This document shows, in pieces, positions 24,975 to 33,739 of a DNA stretch of 64,000 bases (positions are counted from its first letter, which is position 1; the number at the start of each line of letters is the position of its first letter). The translations under genes were made by a program, and so were the position numbers. The stretch comes from Arthrobacter sunyaminii. Its GTDB lineage: Bacteria > Actinomycetota > Actinomycetes > Actinomycetales > Micrococcaceae. The notes beneath the pieces are model-generated. The model had not been told where the DNA came from. It made no database searches and saw nothing but the letters and a program-made list of their open reading frames with translations. The stretch is taken from the NCBI RefSeq assembly GCF_018866305.1, contig NZ_CP076456.1:3038001-3102000 (forward strand). The letters run 5' to 3'.

Positions 24975-26267
24975 CTAGCGGACGGGGTAGCTGCGCTCCA
25001 GGGAGCCGGTGTAAAGCTGGCGCGGACGGCCAATCTTCGTCTGCGGATCCAGCATCATTTCACGCCACTGTGCAATCCAGCCCGGCAGGCGGCCGATGGC
25101 GAACAGGACCGTGAACATCTTCTCGGGGAAGCCCATGGCCTTGTAGATCAGGCCGGTGTAGAAGTCCACGTTGGGGTACAGCTTGCGTTCGATGAAGTAA
25201 TCATCGGCCAGGGCCTTCTCTTCCAGGCGCATGGCGATTTCCAGCAGCTCGTCGTTGCCGCCGAGCTTGGCCAGGATGTCGTGGGCGGTTGCCTTGACGA
25301 TCTTGGCGCGGGGATCGTAATTCTTGTAGACGCGGTGCCCGAAGCCCATGAGCTTCACGCCGTCTTCCTTGTTCTTGACCTTCTCCATGAAGGTTTCCGG
25401 TGCCATGCCCGTGGACTTGATCTCGCGGAGCATGTTCAGCACGGCTTCGTTGGCCCCGCCGTGCAGCGGTCCGGACAGGGCACTGATGCCCGCGGAGACG
25501 GAGGTGAACATGTTGGCACCGGCGCTGCCGACCAGGCGGACAGTGGAGGTGGAGCAGTTCTGCTCGTGATCGGCGTGCAGGACCAGCAGCTGGTCCAGTG
25601 CCTCGACCAGGTCCGGGTCAATCTCGTACGGCTCGGCCGGAAGGCCGAAGCTCAGACGCATGAAGTTTTCCACGAGGTTCATGGAATTGTCCGGGTAGAG
25701 CATCGGCTGTCCGAGGCTCTTCTTGTGCGCGTAGGCAGCGATGACCGGAAGCTTGGCCATCAGGCGGATGGTGGAAAGTTCCACCTGCTCCTCGTCGAAC
25801 GGGTCCAGGGAGTCCTGGTAGAAGGTCGACAGAGCGCTGACGGCCGAAGACAGTACCGGCATCGGGTGGGCGTCGCGCGGGAACCCGCCGAAGAAACTCT
25901 TGAGGTCTTCGTGCAGCAGCGTGTGCCGGCGGATCCGCTGGTCAAAGTCTTGCAGCTGGGCCTCAGTGGGCAGTTCTCCGTAGATCAGCAGGTAAGACGT
26001 TTCCAGAAAGCTTGATTGCTTGGCCAGCTGCTCGATCGGGTAGCCGCGGTACCGCAGAATTCCGGCGTCACCGTCAATGTAGGTAATGGCGGACTTCGTG
26101 GATGCAGTGTTCATGAAGCCCGGGTCAAAGGTGACGGTTCCGGTCTGTTTCAGCAGTTTGGAGACATCAAAGCCGCCATTGCCTTCCACCGCGTCAACGC
26201 GGGGAAGCTCAAGGCTGTCTTCGGTGTTTTCCCCATAGCGCAGCTGTGCACTGGGACGCTCAGTCAT
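24975..26267 (-). CDS. gltA: Citrate synthase
   Basis: A 430-residue type II (hexameric-type length) citrate synthase that condenses acetyl-CoA and oxaloacetate. The conserved GGANEAVL (His-containing region LHGGANEA) and GFGHRVYKNYDPRAKI motifs carry catalytic His residues and Arg, and the catalytic Asp lies in VDFYTG. A GGAG ribosome-binding site precedes ATG 26267. The 194-base upstream gap is comparatively A/T-rich and must hold its promoter, but I could not pick out a convincing -35/-10 pair. Confidence 0.96.
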   Translation of the reverse strand: MTERPSAQLRYGENTEDSLELPRVDAVEGNGGFDVSKLLKQTGTVTFDPGFMNTASTKSAITYIDGDAGILRYRGYPIEQLAKQSSFLETSYLLIYGELPTEAQLQDFDQRIRRHTLLHEDLKSFFGGFPRDAHPMPVLSSAVSALSTFYQDSLDPFDEEQVELSTIRLMAKLPVIAAYAHKKSLGQPMLYPDNSMNLVENFMRLSFGLPAEPYEIDPDLVEALDQLLVLHADHEQNCSTSTVRLVGSAGANMFTSVSAGISALSGPLHGGANEAVLNMLREIKSTGMAPETFMEKVKNKEDGVKLMGFGHRVYKNYDPRAKIVKATAHDILAKLGGNDELLEIAMRLEEKALADDYFIERKLYPNVDFYTGLIYKAMGFPEKMFTVLFAIGRLPGWIAQWREMMLDPQTKIGRPRQLYTGSLERSYPVR

Positions 26268-26461
26268 TAAGTCTCCTTCAGGAGTTTGAAGAAACCAGAG
26301 CTATGGGCCCCGCTGGTTCCGGGCCACCCATAGGGTCAATTCCGCTAGATCTATTTACGCAAAACGCTACACTTTAGCCGGGCTTTAGGACTAATCGGCG
26401 GCCGGGTTGTTGTCTAAGCGAAACATACAACCCGCCCGGCCCCGGGTTATCCGCGAAGGGT

Positions 26462-27616
26462 TTATCCGCCGGCAGCGGTCAGACGCCGGGCGGCGGCTGC
26501 CACGCGCTCATCCGAACCGGTCAGGGCAATCCGGACAAAGCCGTCACCGGCGCTTCCGTAAATGCTGCCCGGTCCGGACACAATGCCCAGCTTCGCCAGC
26601 CGCTCCACTGTGGTCCAGGTGTCCTCGCCCGCGGTTGCCCACAGGTACAGCCCTGCCTCGGAATGATGGATCTGCAGCCCAAAAGCTTCCAAGGCGGGAA
26701 CCAGGAGTTCCCTCCGCTTCCGGTACAGGTCCTTCTGCGTTGCCACGTGGGTGTCATCCCCCAGCGCTGCCTCCATGGCGGCCTGCACGGGGGCGGGCAC
26801 GATCATGCCGGCGTGTTTGCGGCTGTTGACCAGGTTGGCCATGATGGCTCCGTCACCGGCCACGAAAGCGGCACGGTAACCGGCCATGTTGGACTGCTTG
26901 CTCAACGAGTAGACGGAGAGCAGCAGCTCATTGCTGCCCCCGCTGACGGCGGGATCCAGGATGCTCGGCACCGGAGACCCTCCACGCGAGGGATCCCAGG
27001 AGCCCCAGCCCAGCTCCGCGTAGCACTCGTCGGAGGCAACCACCGCTCCGAGGGCCCGCGCGGATTCCACCACTGAACGCAGTGAGGCCGCTGAACGGAC
27101 AATTCCGGTGGGATTGCCGGGCGAGTTGACCCAGACCAGGCGCACCCGGGCCCGGACGTCGTCGTCGAGCTCCTCCAGATCATCGGCGGCCACCGGGGTG
27201 GCGCCGGCCAGGACAGCACCCATGTCATAGGTGGGGTAGGCAACCGTGGGGCGGACGACGACGTCGCCCTCGCCCAGTCCCAGCAGCAGCGGCAGCCAGG
27301 CCACCAGTTCCTTGGAACCGACCGTGGGCATAATGTCCTGCGGATTCAGGTTCGGAACTCCGCGGCGCCGTGCGTACCAGGCAGCTATCGCTTCGCGGAG
27401 GGCCTGTGTGCCGTGGGTAGTGGGGTAACCGGGCGCATCAGCGGCCGCTGCCAGGGCCTCGCGAACGAGCGTGGGAGTGGGATCAACCGGGGTTCCGATG
27501 GACAGGTTCACCGCCCCGTCAGGGTGCTGTGAGGCCAGTTGCACGTAGGGAGCCATGGCTTCCCACGGGTACTCCGGCAGATTCAGCCCAAAAGTGCGGG
27601 ACGGAACGGAGCTCAT
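26462..27616 (-). CDS. dapC: Succinyldiaminopimelate transaminase
   Basis: A 384-residue class I/II PLP aminotransferase. NSPGNPTG, DECYAELGW and the PLP lysine in YSLSKQSNMAGYR are intact. The actinobacterial DapC converts N-succinyl-2-amino-6-ketopimelate to succinyl-DAP, between DapD and DapE, both encoded 4-6 kb away. It shares ATGA with fdxA upstream; the ferredoxin-aminotransferase pair is also found in mycobacteria. Another aminotransferase specificity cannot be excluded from sequence alone. Confidence 0.88.
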   Translation of the reverse strand: MSSVPSRTFGLNLPEYPWEAMAPYVQLASQHPDGAVNLSIGTPVDPTPTLVREALAAAADAPGYPTTHGTQALREAIAAWYARRRGVPNLNPQDIMPTVGSKELVAWLPLLLGLGEGDVVVRPTVAYPTYDMGAVLAGATPVAADDLEELDDDVRARVRLVWVNSPGNPTGIVRSAASLRSVVESARALGAVVASDECYAELGWGSWDPSRGGSPVPSILDPAVSGGSNELLLSVYSLSKQSNMAGYRAAFVAGDGAIMANLVNSRKHAGMIVPAPVQAAMEAALGDDTHVATQKDLYRKRRELLVPALEAFGLQIHHSEAGLYLWATAGEDTWTTVERLAKLGIVSGPGSIYGSAGDGFVRIALTGSDERVAAAARRLTAAGG

Positions 27617-27939
27617 GCCTCTTGGTTCTGCGGAGGCAGCACGGCGATGATCGGATGGTCCTTGTGCGTGTTGCCGATCTTGGCAGCTCCGCCCGGGGAG
27701 CCCAGGTCATCGAAGAACTCAACATTGGCCTTGTAGTAATCGGCCCATTCCTCGGGAGTGTCATCCTCGTAGTAAATGGCCTCAACGGGGCAGACCGGCT
27801 CGCAGGCACCGCAGTCCACGCACTCGTCGGGGTGGATGTAGAGGGAGCGTTCACCTTCATAGATGCAATCCACCGGGCATTCCTCAATACATGCCTTGTC
27901 TTTTACATCTACGCATGGCTGCGCAATTACGTACGTCAC
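27613..27939 (-). CDS. fdxA: 7Fe ferredoxin
   Basis: A 108-residue ferredoxin of the FdxA/FdxC type with one 3Fe-4S and one 4Fe-4S cluster. Cysteines at 9, 17, 21, 25 and 40, 43, 46, 50 form the CxxxxxxxCxxxCPVDC and CxxCxxCxxxCP motifs. The long acidic C-terminal half is typical of the family. GTG start 27939 follows AAGGG. Its stop overlaps the dapC start. It serves cytosolic electron transfer; the partner is unknown. Confidence 0.95.
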   Translation of the reverse strand: MTYVIAQPCVDVKDKACIEECPVDCIYEGERSLYIHPDECVDCGACEPVCPVEAIYYEDDTPEEWADYYKANVEFFDDLGSPGGAAKIGNTHKDHPIIAVLPPQNQEA

Positions 27940-28048
27940 GTCCCTTGCCTTCCTGATCTGCGGACCGTCCCGGACGGGAAAAATCCACGAAGTGTTGGTT
28001 CCACGTTAGTAGCCCGAACCATTATCTCCCAGCCGGGCCCTGCCCGCG

Positions 28049-28054
28049 TACCAT
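28049..28054 (+). promoter_or_regulatory. -10 element, leaderless promoter of the 77-residue SH3-like gene
   Basis: TACCAT exactly -12 to -7 from GTG 28061; no ribosome-binding site. Confidence 0.5.
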
Positions 28055-28060
28055 TGAACG

Positions 28061-28294
28061 GTGAACGTTTCGAGCCCTGCGGCCGTCCTCCGGTCCCTTC
28101 CCGACGGCGCCCGCGTGGTGGTCCGTTACCGTATCGACGGCGGTTTCACGGATGTGCTGGGCTATCTGGTTCAGGCCACGGAGGAGTCCGTTACGGTGGC
28201 GGGCCGGCGGGAAAACGTCACGGTTCCCTGTGCACTCATTACGGCTGCCAAGCAGGTACCTCCGCCGCCGGAGCGCCGTGCACCGCGGCGCTGA
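28061..28294 (+). CDS. Small stand-alone SH3-like protein (GNAT-accessory type)
   Basis: A 77-residue protein with a predicted small beta-barrel (RVVVRYRIDGGFTDVLGYLV, truncated; ESVTVAGR; VTVPCALITAAKQVPP) and an Arg/Pro-rich end. The pattern resembles the SH3-like region that precedes the acetyltransferase domain in Rv0428c-type actinobacterial GNATs, but no acetyltransferase domain follows. I regard it as real because of the leaderless promoter, the coding bias and the strong terminator right after the stop. Function is unknown. Confidence 0.65.
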   Translation: MNVSSPAAVLRSLPDGARVVVRYRIDGGFTDVLGYLVQATEESVTVAGRRENVTVPCALITAAKQVPPPPERRAPRR

Positions 28295-28317
28295 CCCGCT
28301 GAGCCTGTGACCCGCTT

Positions 28318-28365
28318 AAACGAAGGAAGGCCGCCGCGGTGTCCCGCGGCGGCCTTCCTTCGTTT
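28318..28365. terminator. Bidirectional terminator, perfect 22-bp stem
   Basis: Bases 28318-28339 pair exactly with 28344-28365, 4-base loop, AAACGAAGG / CCTTCGTTT ends. Between the convergent SH3-like gene and the four-span membrane gene, whose stop is 2 bases away. Confidence 0.9.
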
Positions 28366-28367
28366 AT

Positions 28368-28799
28368 CTAAGCTTCCTGCTGCGCCCCGGCGCGGCGGGC
28401 CATGGCCAGCACACGCGAGGTGATCAGCAGGGCGGCAATGGTCGCCAGTGCCTGCCCAAACAGCCAGATCCGTCCGGCCAGGACAATCCCCGGCTGCTCC
28501 TCCAGAATGGTTCCCGTGATAATCAGCGGAGTGTCCCAGAGGTCAAGGGTGAACAGGCCGAGCACCACGTAGGCCAGCAGCCCGGCTACCGCGCTCCACA
28601 GCGCCGCACCGGCCCAAAGCCCGGCAAACACCGTGGCCGCGCAGCTAAGCACTATGGCAGCCGCTGCTCCCAGGGGAAGCGGCGTGTCTCCGATGTAGAG
28701 AATCTGGGCGTGCAGCCCTGTTCCCAGCACGGAGGCCAGCAGACCGCCAAGCACAGCTGCCAGCGGGCCCCGCCAGCGCGGGGCCCGACTCAGCGGCAC
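28368..28799 (-). CDS. Four-span hypothetical membrane protein (DUF6113-like)
   Basis: About 143 residues, almost entirely four hydrophobic helices (LAAVLGGLLASVLGTG, LGAAAAIVLSCAATVFAGLW, AVAGLLAYVVLGLF, LFGQALATIAALLITSRV). I recognise only an actinobacterial family without known function. The frame opens at 28853 inside typA; I choose GTG 28799, 20 bases after the typA stop, which begins just before the first helix. It probably shares the typA transcript. Confidence 0.7.
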   Translation of the reverse strand: MPLSRAPRWRGPLAAVLGGLLASVLGTGLHAQILYIGDTPLPLGAAAAIVLSCAATVFAGLWAGAALWSAVAGLLAYVVLGLFTLDLWDTPLIITGTILEEQPGIVLAGRIWLFGQALATIAALLITSRVLAMARRAGAQQEA

Positions 28800-28806
28800 T
28801 GTTGCC

Positions 28807-28825
28807 GAGCTAATGGGATTAGCTC
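28807..28825 (-). promoter_or_regulatory. Small hairpin over the typA stop codon
   Basis: GAGCTAAT (28807-28814) and ATTAGCTC (28818-28825) pair perfectly with a 3-base loop and include the typA stop. Too weak for a terminator; it may influence coupling to the downstream membrane gene. Confidence 0.4.
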
Positions 28826-30741
28826 TTGGCGCGTGCGCGGGTGACCTTGGCACGCTCGGAAGCGCCCAGGACCAGCTTGCGGATGCGGATGGACTCCGGA
28901 GTAACTTCCACGCACTCGTCTTCGCGGGCGAATTCGAGGGACTCTTCCAGAGTCAGCTTGCGCGGCGGGGTCAGGTTCTCGAAGGTGTCCGAGGAAGCGG
29001 CACGCATGTTGGTGAGCTGCTTTTCCTTGGTGATGTTCACGTCCATGTCATCGGCGCGGGAGTTCTCGCCAACGATCATGCCCTCGTAAACCTCGGAGGT
29101 GGGCTCCACGAAGAAGGAACCGCGTTCCTGCAGCTTGATCATCGCGAACGGGGTGACAACGCCGGAGCGGTCAGCGATCAGGGAACCGTTGGTGCGGTAC
29201 TCGATCGGGCCAACCCAAGGCTCGTAGCCTTCAGCGATGGAGGAGGAGATGCCGGCACCGTGGGTTTCCGTGAGGAACTTGGTACGGAAGCCGATCAGGC
29301 CGCGGGCGGGAACGATGAACTCCATGCGAACCCAGCCGGTGCCGTGGTTGGACATGTTGACCATGCGGCCCTTGCGGACGGCCATCAGCTGAGTGACCGC
29401 ACCGAGGTATTCCTCGGGTACGTCGATGGTCATGTGCTCCATCGGCTCGCACTTCTTGCCGTCGATCTGCTTGGTGACAACCTGCGGCTTGCCAACGGTC
29501 AGTTCGAAGCCTTCGCGGCGCATCTGCTCCACGAGGATGGCCAGGGCGAGCTCGCCGCGGCCCTGCACTTCCCAGGCATCCGGACGCTCGGTCGGAAGGA
29601 CCTTCAGCGAAACGTTACCGATCAGTTCCTTGTCGAGGCGGTCCTTGACCTGGCGGGCCGTAACCTTGGCGCCCTTCACGCGGCCGGCCAGCGGCGACGT
29701 GTTGATACCGATGGTCATGGAGATTGCCGGATCATCGACAGTAATCAGCGGCAGCGGCTTGGGGTTGTCGATGTCGGTGAGGGTTTCACCAATGGTGATG
29801 TCCTCGATACCGGCAACGGCAACGATTTCGCCGGGGCCGGCGGATTCGGTCGGAACCCGGTCCAGGGCCTTGGTGGCCAGCAGTTCGGTGATCTTGACGG
29901 ACTTCATGGTGCCGTCGGCACGGGCCCAGGCAACGGTCTGACCCTTGTGCAGGGTGCCGTTGAAGATGCGCAGCAGTGCCAGGCGACCCAGGAACGGAGA
30001 AGCGTCAAGGTTGGTCACGTGGGCCTGGAGGACGCCCTCGGGATCGTAGGTGGGGGCCGGGATGTGGTCGATGATCGTCTGGAACAGCGGTTCCAGGTTG
30101 TCATTGGCCGGAGCGGAGCCGTCAGCCGGCTGTTCCAGGGAAGCAGCGCCGACGCGGGCGGCTGCGTAAACGACCGGAACGTTCAACACCAGGTCCAGGT
30201 CCAGGTCCGGAACTTCGTCCGCGAGGTCCGAGGCCAGACCCAGGAGCAGGTCCATGGCTTCGCTGACGACCTCGTCGATGCGGGAGTCGGGACGGTCGGT
30301 CTTGTTGACCAGAAGGATGACGGGCAGCTTGGCGGCCAGCGCCTTGCGCAGCACGAAACGGGTCTGCGGCAGCGGGCCCTCGGAAGCATCAACGAGCAGC
30401 ACAACGCCGTCCACCATGGACAGGCCGCGCTCAACCTCGCCACCGAAGTCGGCGTGGCCGGGGGTGTCGATCACGTTGATGGTAATGGTTTCACCCTTGG
30501 CAGCCGGACCGTTGTAGAACACGGTGGTGTTCTTGGCCAGGATGGTGATGCCCTTTTCGCGCTCCAGGTCACCGGAGTCCATCACGCGTTCTTCCACGTT
30601 TCCGTGGGCGGCAAACGAGTTCGTCTGCTTCAGCATGGCGTCGACGAGAGTCGTCTTACCGTGGTCAACGTGGGCCACAATCGCAACGTTGCGGAGATCG
30701 CTTCGTACTGCGGTATTTACAGCCGTGTTGGTTTCTGACAT
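28819..30741 (-). CDS. typA: Ribosome-associated translational GTPase TypA/BipA
   Basis: A 640-residue EF-G-like GTPase involved in 50S assembly and stress adaptation. G1 [13 protein letters not shown]2/G3 [10 protein letters not shown] and [16 protein letters not shown]4 NKTD are present; EF-G domains III and V are followed by the TypA-specific C-terminal domain ([20 protein letters not shown], truncated; [17 protein letters not shown]). typA next to an LpqW-like gene is also the mycobacterial order, here separated by an Opp operon. Confidence 0.96.
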   Translation of the reverse strand: MSETNTAVNTAVRSDLRNVAIVAHVDHGKTTLVDAMLKQTNSFAAHGNVEERVMDSGDLEREKGITILAKNTTVFYNGPAAKGETITINVIDTPGHADFGGEVERGLSMVDGVVLLVDASEGPLPQTRFVLRKALAAKLPVILLVNKTDRPDSRIDEVVSEAMDLLLGLASDLADEVPDLDLDLVLNVPVVYAAARVGAASLEQPADGSAPANDNLEPLFQTIIDHIPAPTYDPEGVLQAHVTNLDASPFLGRLALLRIFNGTLHKGQTVAWARADGTMKSVKITELLATKALDRVPTESAGPGEIVAVAGIEDITIGETLTDIDNPKPLPLITVDDPAISMTIGINTSPLAGRVKGAKVTARQVKDRLDKELIGNVSLKVLPTERPDAWEVQGRGELALAILVEQMRREGFELTVGKPQVVTKQIDGKKCEPMEHMTIDVPEEYLGAVTQLMAVRKGRMVNMSNHGTGWVRMEFIVPARGLIGFRTKFLTETHGAGISSSIAEGYEPWVGPIEYRTNGSLIADRSGVVTPFAMIKLQERGSFFVEPTSEVYEGMIVGENSRADDMDVNITKEKQLTNMRAASSDTFENLTPPRKLTLEESLEFAREDECVEVTPESIRIRKLVLGASERAKVTRARAKS

Positions 30742-30968
30742 GCGTGAGGACTCAATTCATAGGAGATAAGTTCGAAGGTGGTGCACAGTAGCCCAGTCGT
30801 GTGACCGGGCTAATCCGGCCGTTCTGTACGAATCCCGCTCTGCACGTATGCTCCGTAAGAATGTACCGAAGGCGCCGCCGTCAGCGGGCACGCTAATATT
30901 CTAGTCCGAAGACCATAAGTTCCCTAATGGACCCGATTTGTTCCCGCCGCTGCGCGGATCCTGACGCA

Positions 30969-31004
30969 CGGAAGGCAGGCCGCCCGCGGGCAGCCTGCCT
31001 TCCG
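30969..31004 (-). terminator. Terminator of the Opp-type operon
   Basis: CGGAAGGCAGGC (30969-30980) pairs with 30993-31004 across a 12-base loop; 19 bases past the stop of the fused ATPase. No long U-run, so moderate confidence. Confidence 0.6.
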
Positions 31005-31022
31005 CCGGTATCGGGAAATACC

Positions 31023-32750
31023 CTAGGCAACTTCCGGAGGAAGCATCAGCCCGGCACCCGGGATGGCCGCCAGAAGCGCCTTCGTGTATTCCTGCTGCGG
31101 ATTGTCGAAGACATCGTCCGTGGACCCGGTTTCGACGATCCGGCCCTTCTGCATCACGCACACCTCGTCCGCGATCTGGCGGACCACGGCCAGGTCATGG
31201 GTGATGAACAGGTAGCTCAGCCCCAGTTCGGACTGAAGATCGGCCAGCAGGTTCAGGATCTGCGCCTGGACCAGGACGTCCAGGGCCGAAACAGCCTCAT
31301 CACAAATAACCACTTCCGGGTCCAGCGCCAGTGCGCGGGCAATGGCCACGCGCTGACGCTGTCCGCCCGACAGCTCGTTCGGGTAGCGCCGCATCATCGA
31401 TGCCGGCAGCGAGACCTGGTCCAGCAGCTCCCGGACCTTCTTCTCGCGGCTCTTGGAATTACCGATGCCGTGAACGCGGAGCGGTTCCTCGATGGTCCGG
31501 AAGATGTTGTACATGGGGTCCAGCGAACCGTACGGGTCCTGGAAGATGGGCTGCACACGGCGCCGGAAATCGAACATCCTCTTACGGTTCAGAGTGGTGA
31601 TGTCCACTCCGTCGAACAGGATCTGCCCCTCCGTTGCCTTTTCCAGGCCCAGGACCATCCGTGCCACCGTGGATTTGCCGGAGCCGGATTCGCCGACGAC
31701 GGCGGTGGTGGTGCCGCGCGGAATCGTAAAGGACACGTCGTCGACGGCTTTGAAGTCGGTGGACTTGCCCAGTGCCCCGCGCAGCTTAAACACCTTGGAG
31801 AGCTGCTTCACCTCAATGACGTTCTCGGTCTTGACTCCGTCAGGATGTGCCGCGAGGAGTTCCGCCGAGTCATCCAGGCCCAGTGATTTCGCCGTCTCAA
31901 TCCGCCGGGAGGCGAGCGAGGGCGCGGATTCCACGAGCTTGCGGGTGTACGGGTGCTGCGGGTTGGTGAGGATTTCCAGTGCGGGACCGGATTCCACCAC
32001 CTGCCCCTTGTACATCACGACAACCTTGTGGGCGCGCTCGGCTGCAAGGCCGAGGTCATGGGTAATAAGCAGGACTGCAGTGCCAAGCTCGTCGGTCATG
32101 CGGTCCAGGTGGTCCAGGATCTGGCGCTGCACTGTGACGTCCAGGGCCGACGTCGGCTCATCGGCGATGAGCAGCCGCGGCCGGCAGGACAGGCCAATGG
32201 CAATCAGTGCACGCTGGCGCATGCCGCCGGAGAACTCGTGCGGGTACTGGTTGGCCCGCTCCGCGGCGTCAGGCAGTCCGGCCTCGCTGAGCACCTGCGC
32301 AATATCCTTCGCGGTGTGCGGCAGGCCGTTGGCCTTCAGCGTTTCCTTGACCTGGAAGCCGATCTTCCATACGGGGTTCAGGTTGGACATCGGATCCTGC
32401 GGAACCATGCCAATGGAGGAGCCGCGCAGCTCAACGATGCGCTTTTCGCTCGCATGGGTGATGTCTTCACCGTCAAAGATGATGCTGCCTCCGGAGACTG
32501 CACCGTTGGCGGGCAGAAGACCGATGGCGGCCAGCGCCGTCGTCGACTTTCCGGAGCCGGACTCCCCCACGATCGCGACCGTTTCTCCGGGCATGATCGT
32601 CAGGTGGGCGTTGCGCACAGCCGGGACGTCGCCGTTGTTCGTCTTGAACGTAATGGCGAGGTCCCGCACTTCGAGCAGCGGCTTGGGCAACCCGTTCAGG
32701 GGCTGCGACTGGTCCATGGAATGCGTGGACATGGTTCCATCCTTAGTCAT
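31023..32750 (-). CDS. Opp/Dpp-type ABC transporter, fused double ATP-binding protein
   Basis: A 575-residue protein carrying both ATPase domains (OppD-like and OppF-like). Domain 1 has GESGSGKST near residue 60, LSGG-type FSGGMRQRALIA and [12 protein letters not shown]; domain 2 has GESGSGKSTVARM near 360, LSGGQRQRVAIA and VICDEAVSALDV. Two oligopeptide-transporter ATPases in one chain are common in actinobacteria. Note Glu in DEA rather than DEP in Walker B of domain 2. The start overlaps the OppC-like stop by 4 bases (ATGA). Confidence 0.93.
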   Translation of the reverse strand: MTKDGTMSTHSMDQSQPLNGLPKPLLEVRDLAITFKTNNGDVPAVRNAHLTIMPGETVAIVGESGSGKSTTALAAIGLLPANGAVSGGSIIFDGEDITHASEKRIVELRGSSIGMVPQDPMSNLNPVWKIGFQVKETLKANGLPHTAKDIAQVLSEAGLPDAAERANQYPHEFSGGMRQRALIAIGLSCRPRLLIADEPTSALDVTVQRQILDHLDRMTDELGTAVLLITHDLGLAAERAHKVVVMYKGQVVESGPALEILTNPQHPYTRKLVESAPSLASRRIETAKSLGLDDSAELLAAHPDGVKTENVIEVKQLSKVFKLRGALGKSTDFKAVDDVSFTIPRGTTTAVVGESGSGKSTVARMVLGLEKATEGQILFDGVDITTLNRKRMFDFRRRVQPIFQDPYGSLDPMYNIFRTIEEPLRVHGIGNSKSREKKVRELLDQVSLPASMMRRYPNELSGGQRQRVAIARALALDPEVVICDEAVSALDVLVQAQILNLLADLQSELGLSYLFITHDLAVVRQIADEVCVMQKGRIVETGSTDDVFDNPQQEYTKALLAAIPGAGLMLPPEVA

Positions 32751-33739
32751 CGCTTACGCGACTTGGGGTCGAGCGCGTCCCGCAGAGCATCACCGAGCAT
32801 GATGAAGGACAGCACGGTCAGCGACAGTGCAAGTGCCGGCCAGAACAGGGCCATCGGATTGGTGCGCAGGGAGGGCTTCGCGGAGAAAATATCGTTGCCC
32901 CAGGACATGACGTCCGGCGGCAGGCCAATGCCCAGGAAGGACAGTGTTGACTCGGCCACGATGAAGGTGCCCAGCGAAATGGTTGCGATGACGATGACGG
33001 GTGCCATCGCATTCGGAATGACGTGCTTGATCAGCGCGGACATCCGTGAGACGCCCAGCGACTGGGCTGCCGTGACGAAGTCCGCGTTGCGTATCTCAAG
33101 CACGGCGCCGCGCGTAATGCGGGCAACCTGCGGCCAGCCGAACGTGACCAGGATCAGGACGATGGTCCATACGTTGCGGTTCTCCCGGAAGAACGGAAGC
33201 TGCACCACAACAATGGCGCCAAGGATCATCGGCAGCGCAAAGAAGATGTCGCTGACGCGGGCCAGGATGGCATCAACCCAGCCGCCGAAGAAACCGGCAA
33301 GGGCGCCAATGACGCCGCCGACAACAACCACGCCGAGGGTGGCCAGCAGACCGACCATCAGCGATGAGCGTGTTCCATAGACCACTCGGGCCAAAACATC
33401 GCAGCCCTGCTGGGTAAAGCCGAGCGGGTGGCCCGCAATCGGACCGCCGTCTGAATTGGCCAGCAGGCAGTTGTCGTTGGGCTGTTCGCTGGTGAAGATG
33501 CCGGGGAACAGTGCCACGACAATTACGGCCAGAAGCAGCAGGGCGCTGATGATGAACAGGGGCTGCTTGCGCAGGCTGCGCCAGGCTTCGCCCCAGATGC
33601 TGCGGGGCGCGCCGTCTGCGGTCGAGCTGTCAACGGGCTGGACCGGAGTCTCCTCCACGTCCGCCACAAAATGCTCGATCGGGTAGGGAGAGACCTTGCC
33701 GCGTGAAGCGGGGGTCAGTGCTTTGTCATTCTCAGGCAT
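32747..33739 (-). CDS. Opp/Dpp-type ABC transporter permease (OppC-like)
   Basis: A 330-residue DppC/OppC permease: long cytosolic N-terminus, one span (LFIISALLLLAVIVVALFPG), a periplasmic loop with GHPLGFTQQGCDVLARVVYG (truncated to 20), and five C-terminal spans containing the EAA loop TAAQSLGVSRMSALIKHVIP. It overlaps the OppB-like gene by 8 bases. Confidence 0.93.
   Translation of the reverse strand: MPENDKALTPASRGKVSPYPIEHFVADVEETPVQPVDSSTADGAPRSIWGEAWRSLRKQPLFIISALLLLAVIVVALFPGIFTSEQPNDNCLLANSDGGPIAGHPLGFTQQGCDVLARVVYGTRSSLMVGLLATLGVVVVGGVIGALAGFFGGWVDAILARVSDIFFALPMILGAIVVVQLPFFRENRNVWTIVLILVTFGWPQVARITRGAVLEIRNADFVTAAQSLGVSRMSALIKHVIPNAMAPVIVIATISLGTFIVAESTLSFLGIGLPPDVMSWGNDIFSAKPSLRTNPMALFWPALALSLTVLSFIMLGDALRDALDPKSRKR

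Noticed and set aside
28813..30738. 641-codon plus-strand frame across typA
   Set aside because: Almost exactly mirrors typA; composition (Gly/His/Gln/Val-rich) is that of the antisense of a conserved GTPase.
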